Shown here: positions 16,577 to 22,214 of the stretch, piece after piece
Position numbering within the stretch: position 1 is the stretch's first letter
Layout of the letters: each line of letters starts with the position of its first letter
DNA from: HOT-345 sp963531535
Lineage (GTDB): Bacteria; Patescibacteriota; Gracilibacteria; Absconditabacterales; Absconditicoccaceae
Length of the DNA stretch: 22,214 nt
Direction of reading: 5' to 3'
Assembly: GCA_963531535.1 (NCBI GenBank)
Contig: CAUSGX010000015.1
Span: 1-22,214, forward strand
Translations under genes and position numbers: made by a program
The notes under the pieces: model-generated
Databases searched by the model: none
What the model saw: the letters and a program-made list of their open reading frames with translations, nothing else
What the model was told of the DNA's origin: nothing

Positions 16577-17179
16577 ATGAGAGATTTGAAAAGGATAATT
16601 CTTCCTTTGATGGCTGGAAGTCTATTGATGGGCTGGAGTTTTGCAAATGAGAATTTTTCTGAGAGGTTATATTGTCAGCTTGGCGAGACGAGTGTGAGGG
16701 TGTATTTATTGCAGGAGGAGGGAACCTTTAAGTGTACTGAGTACCGCAGGCTGTTGGATAGTTATTTGAGGAGAGAATATTCTAGCATTATGCAGGTGAT
16801 TGCCAATATGAATAGGGGAGATGATGTAGAGTATCGAAGGGTTCTCTATGAGGAGAAAAAGCAGCTTTTTTTCAAACTTTTCTCTCAAATTAAGCTGATC
16901 GAAAACGCAGTTTCAGATTTTCAGTCTAATTTTTTGGCGAGAAGTCAGGAGTTTGTTACAGATGAATTGACTAAAAAGCGTCAAGAATTTGTAAGTATGA
17001 AGGAGGATTATGAGCAGCAACTCCTTCAGAGTCCGTATAGTACTTTTTTGCCCAAGAAGATTGCTCAACTCAAGGATATTGAAGGATTGATAGAGCGTTT
17101 ATTGACGACAAAAGAGATAGATGTTTTCGTGTGTGATTTAGGAAGATATCTGACTTTATCTAAGCAAATAGTTTCTTAA
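16577..17179 (+). CDS. Secreted protein of unknown function
   Basis: 200 residues, ATG at 16577, 23 bases after holA, stop TAA. A signal peptide is visible: MRDLKRI, hydrophobic core ILPLMAGSLLMGWSF, likely cut after SFA (residue ~23). The mature part is helical and charged, with heptad-like stretches around residues 90-170, and has three Cys, of which C33 and C52 in the first part of the mature chain could form a disulphide. No TGA codon occurs, unlike its neighbours, but the protein has only a handful of Gly. Family not recognised. Confidence 0.7.
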   Translation: MRDLKRIILPLMAGSLLMGWSFANENFSERLYCQLGETSVRVYLLQEEGTFKCTEYRRLLDSYLRREYSSIMQVIANMNRGDDVEYRRVLYEEKKQLFFKLFSQIKLIENAVSDFQSNFLARSQEFVTDELTKKRQEFVSMKEDYEQQLLQSPYSTFLPKKIAQLKDIEGLIERLLTTKEIDVFVCDLGRYLTLSKQIVS

Positions 17180-17182
17180 AAG

Positions 17183-17989
17183 ATGAAAATTGGAATCGTT
17201 AGTAGTGGTGTAGAGAGTCTTATTCTCTTTAAGATTCTAAACAAGTACGATTGTGAATATATTGTGTACTTTGATAGTTTGATGGCTTCTTATGGAGATA
17301 AGTACTTTTGAACAAGTTTAGCCGCAGTTAAGAAAGGTGTAGAGACTTTAAAAAAGCAGGGAGCTGAGATGATTATCGTGCCTCCAGTATATGAACTTGC
17401 CTTATTAAAGGAGGGAGAAAATCAGATTTTACCTCTTTTTAGGGAGTATCTTTTTGAATTTGTGTTTAAGTATTCTTTGGTTGGGAAGCTTGGGGTCTTC
17501 GGAGATGGGGAGGAACTTTCTGTGGCTCAAAAGTTGATTTCAGATTTTGCTACTCAATATGTCTTACAGTCAGCTCAATCTACGACAAAGAAATTTCATT
17601 TTCCATTTGTATTTTGGAGTGAAAAGCTTGGTGTCGCAAAGGGGCTTTTATCGCAACTTTCTTGGAAGTCGTATCTGACAAATACCCTCCTAAAACATCA
17701 ACTTCTCCCTTTTAAAGATGCGATGATTGATACTTTGATTCCGTTAAATTATTGTATTTTTGCATCGGAAAAAACAGTTGCTAAGTTTTTTAATTTTAAG
17801 AAGATTAGATTTCATACTTTATCCAGTTTAGATCAGATTTTTTCTTCTTTTTTACAAGATAAAAACCTGAATAGGTATTCTGTTCGTATTTTGGCTACGG
17901 ATTCAGTAGCTTCACTCTTTGCGCAGAAGAGGTTGGTTCGGCTCATGCAGAGGGGAAAGGAGATTATTTTAGAACCTGAGAGGGTTTAA
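17183..17989 (+). CDS. Glutamate/aspartate racemase-like protein lacking catalytic cysteines
   Basis: 268 residues, the usual MurI length, ATG three bases after the preceding stop, end TAA. The N-terminus follows the MurI plan: IGIVSSGVESLILFKIL aligns with the family's IGIFDSGVGGLTV opening, YFDSLMASYGDKYFG with the YxGDxxxxPYG segment (last Gly is TGA), and a helix before GAEMIIVPPVYE aligns with the stretch that normally reads IVxACNTA. The catalytic residues are not kept: the opening Asp is Ser, and the CNT triad is replaced by PPV. The second half has no HCTHYP-type motif; LIPLNYCIF is the only Cys in a comparable place. So it looks like a racemase fold without racemase chemistry, perhaps a regulator or peptidoglycan-related protein. 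Third gene of the holA operon, followed by a terminator. Confidence 0.6.
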
Positions 17990-18003
17990 ATTTTGTATAA
18001 GAG

Positions 18004-18035
18004 AAAAATCTGAGTTTAATACTCAGATTTTTTTT
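18004..18035. terminator. Bidirectional terminator
   Basis: AAAAATCTGAGT, loop ttaat, ACTCAGATTTTTTTT: 12-bp perfect stem between convergent genes. The loop holds the TAA (18016-18018) that ends the minus-strand gene when TGA is read as Gly. Confidence 0.9.
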
Positions 18036-18420
18036 GTGTTCAATTTTCCATTTTTTTGATGAGTAGTGAGAAGTATTGTTTATCTCCTTCTGCTACAGAT
18101 TCAAGAAATCTGATACATGCATTGGCCTCATAGGAAAGTGTCGCATCATCTGAGGCTAATTGACAGCTAATATTGTTGAGAAACACGGGTATTGATCCGC
18201 GGTTCTCTATAATTGCTTTACAGTTTTCAATGATTTCTTGTTGTTGTTCGGTTGTGATTTTAGTAAAAAGCTCTAGGATGTCTTGTTCAGATACTTTCAT
18301 AGTTGAGAGATTATCAAAGGATAAAATGTCTGCGAGGTTGTCTTCTGTGATGGTTTGGACTTCTTGAGTGATGTTTTTTTTATTTTCTTTGTTTTCTGTT
18401 AAAGTATTAGAGATTTCCAT
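18016..18420 (-). CDS. Small acidic protein downstream of the large protease (candidate partner)
   Basis: 134 residues with ATG at 18420. A TGA at 18040-18042 (after KKMEN) is read as Gly and the frame ends eight codons later at a TAA in the terminator loop; without that reading it has 126 residues. Soluble, helical and acidic: a Glu/Asn/Lys-rich N-terminal 30 residues, then ILELFTKITTEQQQEIIENC and a helical C-terminal part with ANACIRFLESVAEGDK. No signal or membrane segment. It starts 27 bases after the stop of the large protease gene, on the same strand, as an immunity protein, chaperone or inhibitor would; this role is inferred from position only. Family not recognised. Confidence 0.65.
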
Positions 18421-18447
18421 ATTTTTGGGTAAAAATATAAAGTTAAT

Positions 18448-21400
18448 TTATTTAAAGAGTTTATTCGTATTGATATATGCTACACTAATATTGTCAGTAT
18501 TTTTTATAAGCTCATTTAGTTCAACTTTGTAAGGAGTTGTGGTTGACGCTCGAGGATTTCTAAATTCGACAACTTGTTTTCACCAAGCATCCGTAAAGAT
18601 CCTATTTATTGGATAAGCATGTTGTGCATGAAAGTCTAATGTTTCTTTGCTGTCTCCCCCTTTAGGATTTCGAAGTTTTAATTTTCTAATCTTTCCTCAA
18701 TCAATGTCTGCTCATATCGTTATTTTTATATTACCTAGATTAGCATACTGAAGTAAAAATTTTCTCTTATCTTCTCTAGTATCTTCTTCTCTAGTATCTT
18801 CTTCTCTAGTATCTTCTTCTTTTCTAGTATCTTTTTCTTTTCTAGTATCTTTTTCTTTTCTAGTATATTCTTCTTTCGAGATAACCTCTTTCCCCATCAT
18901 CATCTCCATAAAATTCGCTGTTCTTCCTCCCTCAACACTAAATATGTGTTCACTCGTTAGCTTAAAGTCTCCCGTCTTCCTGTAAGACTGTTTTGCCTCT
19001 AGAGCTACATCTATTAACTTCTTTCCACTCATTCTTCATTTTAGGATGCTGACATGGGTGTCGGACAGATTGTGTCTTTTGATTGCCTCTTCGTTTATCT
19101 CAATATTGTTCAGGTCAGTCTTCCCTAGATTTTCAAGTTTTGGATTGCTAAGTATTGATTCTTTAATGAAGGCTATTTCCAAAATCTTCATTCCCACAGA
19201 GCTATCACTGTTAACACGAATAGGCTCTAGCTTCATGGGTTCTCCCTTGGGGATCAGATATATTTGGTGTAATTCACTATTTGAAACTTTAATGATATGC
19301 CCATCTTTACTTCCTAGAGGTATTCTTACTTCCCATCACTGTCCATCTGGAGTTTTTTTAAGGGAGGTTCTTATCAAGGTTTCAAAAGCTCCAGAGCGTT
19401 GCATGAGCTCAAAACCTGCATATGCATAACAATATCATAACCTCGTTTGTTTGATAGGAGTGTATCAGTATTTCCCTTTCTTTCCTATTCATTTGAATAA
19501 TTTGTCAAAATCTTCCTTGCTGAGCTGCTCGTTATTTTTGAGGTATTCTTTGCTCCTAGAAATGAACTCTCTAAAATTAAATGAATTATTTTCTAAAACT
19601 AAATTATACATCCTTAAAGTTTCAGAACCTATCCATGGATCTAACTCTCCATCTTTATTTATTCCTTTATTCTTGTCTACTCGCTTGTCCTCTAACTTTA
19701 TCAATTCTCTCAGCATTTTGGAGTCGGCTTCGTTTTCTATTTTCTTCATTAAATTTTCCAGCTTGCTTATCATCATTTTTTTTCCCACTATCTCTCCTAC
19801 ATTCAAAATTTTTTGAGCCTTTGATACTTCATTCCCATTATTTTTGCTTAGGCGCTCTATATATTCCCTTATGTTATTTATTTTTCATCATATAATTTCT
19901 CTAATTGTGTTAAGATCTTGTTCTCTCTGTTGTAATTCTGATTGCTTTCGCCTTTTTATAGTTTTGTTTGTTAGAGTGATTCTATTATGAGCTAGTAGAT
20001 AGAAATTCTCTCAGAGAATTCCTGATTCAACTAAAATATTTGCGATCTTTTCGTCTCAGATATCTTTCTTAATCTTCTCCAGCCCATTTTTTGCATTTGC
20101 GATATTTTTATACTGAGTTAAGTTTTTACTTTGTCCATTTTTGTAGCCCTTAAATATTTTTTGGGCAAGTTCATCTGTGACTTTGAAATCAATAAGCCCT
20201 TCTTTATGAAGGATTCTAGAGAGTTTTACTTTTATCAAACTAGATTCAAGATCTCATAGTTTTGATTTATTTTTTAACATTGTTTGCATAAAATTTACAT
20301 TTTGATTGATCTCTTTTTCGCTTCCCTCAAAAAAGGAATATTTTGCTTCCATATCTTTTCATAGGGTAGGAAACTCTTTTGCTACATCAAAATATTTCTG
20401 GATCTTTGATAGGCAATTAGGATCTTTTGTAAGTTTTAATAACTCATTTACTGTTTTCATATCTACATTATAGTTTCTCTCAGCCACTTGTGCGAATCAT
20501 TCAATCTCTTCTAATTTTAGAGGGGACTTAGTTTGATTCCTTATTTCTTTTAATGTATTTATATCAAGTTTAGGATATCTATTTAGAACAATTGCTGCTT
20601 CTTGAAGATTATTCAAAAGGGGAGCCTCTCCAGAAAGTGTAAGAAGTTCTTTTATAGTATTGAGATCTGATACTGAATGCGTAGTTTTTATATAATCATA
20701 CTTATAAATATTTTCTAGAGAAAGTTCTTCCCCAAAAAGTTTTACAGCATTTTTTGCGGCTTGAAGACGAGCTTGGTTATTCTCAAAAGCTTTTGCGAAT
20801 CTTTCTATCTTATTGAGAGGAATAGTTGCTCCTTTAGATGTTGCATAAATTTCTTTTAGAGTGTTTATATCAAGCTTAGGATATCTATTTAGAGTGATTT
20901 TACACTCTTCTCTGTATTTTTCTCAGGAAATTTTTTGGAGTTCGTCCAGTAAATATTCTCTTATTTTTTCTGTATTATCAGTGGTATCGGTCTCTCCACT
21001 CTTTTCTCCAGTAGAGGGTTCTTTACTAGTTTTACCTTCTTCCTTGAGTTGATCTTTTAGTCTCAATTTTAGCTCTTGGATCTTGTGTTTTCTTTTTATA
21101 ATTGTTTCTCTATTGAGTCTTATTAGTTCGTCAAAAGCATCTAGTTTTTCTTTCTTGATCTTTGATCTTTTGCTTTTGTATAGCTTATCTTGGATCTCAA
21201 GTTTCTCAAGCTCATTAATGGCATCATTGATCTCTGCTTTGATATTTTTTACAGATTGTGAATCATTTTCATTGATTTCTAATTTGGTTTCCTTTTCAAC
21301 TTCAGTTTGCTTTTGTTCTGTCTTGTGAGCTTCAGTTTGCTTTTGTTCTGTCTTGTGAGCTTCAGTTTGCTTTTGTTCTGTTTTTGAAGTGTCAATCTTT

Positions 21401-22214
21401 TTTTGTTGTGTTTTACCTTTTTTATTTAAAATATCTGTTCCCTTTATTATAGCTGGAACATTTGATTCTATAACTTTTCAATTAGGATCAACTTTAACTA
21501 CTTCCCCATTTTCTCATTCTATAGTTACATCTTGCAGTTTCCCAGATGCTGAGGTTCTCCAGTTTTTGATCTTCATTTTACCTCGTCCATATGCTCTTAG
21601 ACCAAGTATTAGTCCCAGAGATTGAACGATACCTTCTCCAGTAATTTCTGAGAGTTTTTGATCAAATGCAAGGCTAATTCCTTGTTCTGCGAGCATTAAC
21701 CCTCAGAGTTCGGCTCCGATAGAGGTAATTCATTGTAGAGCTTTTCAGAGAGTGTTAGCTGCATATTTTTCTCCAAGTATTTTTTTGACACCAGCTCCTG
21801 TAATATTTTGGAGAGGTCCACCAATTGCTTTTAATATTCACAAAAATGCTATACTATGTACGTATCCTTTCAAATCTCAGAGTCACTCAGTTAGAGTTTC
21901 TCCATTTAGAGCATTTCTGAGGACTGTACTAGTAACATGAAATCCTACACCCTCAAATACGAAATGAGTTCCCTTTGCTGCTAGTTCCGTTAGCTTTCAT
22001 ACTTTGCTTAGATCGTGGATATGATCTACTGTTTTTATAGCCCTCTCCGCCTCAGCTACTCTGTTACCCATACCTAGAAGTTTAACTGCATTTGATCATT
22101 TCTCTATAGCTTTTGTGGCTTTAGCCACTTTTTCAATATTTTTTACACTATTAACTGCTTTTTTAGCGAGCTTTGCAGATTGGATAGCCTTTTCTGTATT
22201 CTTTCAGATTTTCC
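18448..22214 (-). CDS. Very large protein with C-terminal papain/calpain-like cysteine protease domain (5' end beyond window)
   Basis: One open frame of at least 1255 residues once TGA is Gly; start lies right of the window, stop TAA 18448-18450. From N to C: Ala/Lys- and Gly-rich helices (22214 to ~21480; e.g. GILKAIGGPLQNITGAGVKK, hydrophobic enough to touch membranes); a linker with EAHKTEQKQT repeats; charged coiled coil (~21290-21050); diverged helical repeats (~20880-20380); more coiled coil; then a protease domain from ~19460 on. In it, Q and C are six residues apart in KQTRLGYCYAYAG (Cys codon 19429-19431), as in papain's Q-x5-C; HAYPI supplies His (18619-18621) and VVEFRNPR the Asn (18556-18558) 21 residues on, closely like the calpain HAY...RNP pattern. 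The Gly before Tyr-Cys is TGA. Cys-to-His spacing (~270) is longer than in papain because of insertions. Likely a secreted or surface effector protease (inference). Confidence 0.75.
18763..18858 (-). repeat. In-frame short tandem repeats inside the protease domain
   Basis: Units of 18 bases (KEKDTR, KEKDTR, KEEDTR) followed by 15-base units (EEDTR, EEDTR) and a degenerate EDKR; on the plus strand the core reads tctagtatctt. All units are multiples of three, so copy-number change would keep the frame. Confidence 0.9.
20380..20880 (-). repeat. Four diverged ~35-residue helical repeats in the large protein
   Basis: Each repeat starts near (L)DxNTxKEL and, where complete, continues to a PLxxIExFA-like end: LDINTLKEIYATSK, SDLNTIKELLTLSG, LDINTLKEIRNQTK, VDMKTVNELLKLTK. 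The first and third are also nearly identical at DNA level over about 25 bases (around 20865 and 20560). The first repeat has an insertion of ~30 residues. Confidence 0.7.
21301..21380 (-). repeat. 30-bp perfect tandem repeat (2.7 copies)
   Basis: Units 21301-21330 and 21331-21360 are identical, with a partial third to 21380. Each encodes the decapeptide EAHKTEQKQT, a hydrophilic linker between the Gly-rich helical part and the coiled coil of the large protein. Confidence 0.95.

Noticed and set aside
18763..18858. Short regular repeats suggestive of a CRISPR array
   Set aside because: The units are 15-18 bases with no spacers, in frame inside a protein; no cas gene nearby.

Overview
The window comes from a low-GC bacterium that reads UGA as glycine (genetic code 25), as known for Gracilibacteria (BD1-5/GN02) and Absconditabacteria (SR1). 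Almost every conserved gene is interrupted by in-frame TGA when read with the standard code, and the TGAs fall on family-invariant glycines: helicase motif VI of SecA, the proline-glycine before RRYY in GlyA, the metal-binding GDxxD block of the phosphoesterase, the Walker A region of the KAP NTPase. All gene coordinates below treat only TAA and TAG as stops.

Layout. 1-2240 (minus): a small membrane protein overlapping a KAP-family P-loop NTPase that runs off the left edge. 2241-2866: AT-rich non-coding stretch with nested inverted repeats. 2867-10862 (plus): housekeeping block of miaB, secA, a membrane metallophosphoesterase, a PduL-type phosphotransacylase and glyA, mostly with their own promoters and hairpin terminators. 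10956-11894 (minus): two small membrane-anchored proteins of unknown function. 12000-15403 (minus): an array of repeated modules. Four are copies, one broken, of a ~120-residue four-helix membrane protein, each with a TTGACA-type promoter and an AGCTAG-type terminator. Two are cassettes with nearly identical flanks around diverged small soluble proteins. 15558-17989 (plus): an operon of holA, a secreted protein and a glutamate-racemase homologue without the usual catalytic cysteines. 18016-22214 (minus): a very large protein, start beyond the right edge, ending in a papain/calpain-like cysteine protease domain and followed at once by a small acidic protein.

Most interesting: (1) the large protease protein plus small downstream gene, which looks like an effector with a cognate partner and would suit the host-dependent or predatory life proposed for these lineages (inference); (2) the modular membrane-protein array, where the homologous C-terminus in every copy falls at a TGA just ahead of the terminator, in conflict with UGA being sense; (3) the duplicated cassettes with conserved flanks and variable cores; (4) a promoter architecture with an almost invariant 16-bp spacer. 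No tRNA, rRNA, IS element or CRISPR array was recognised.
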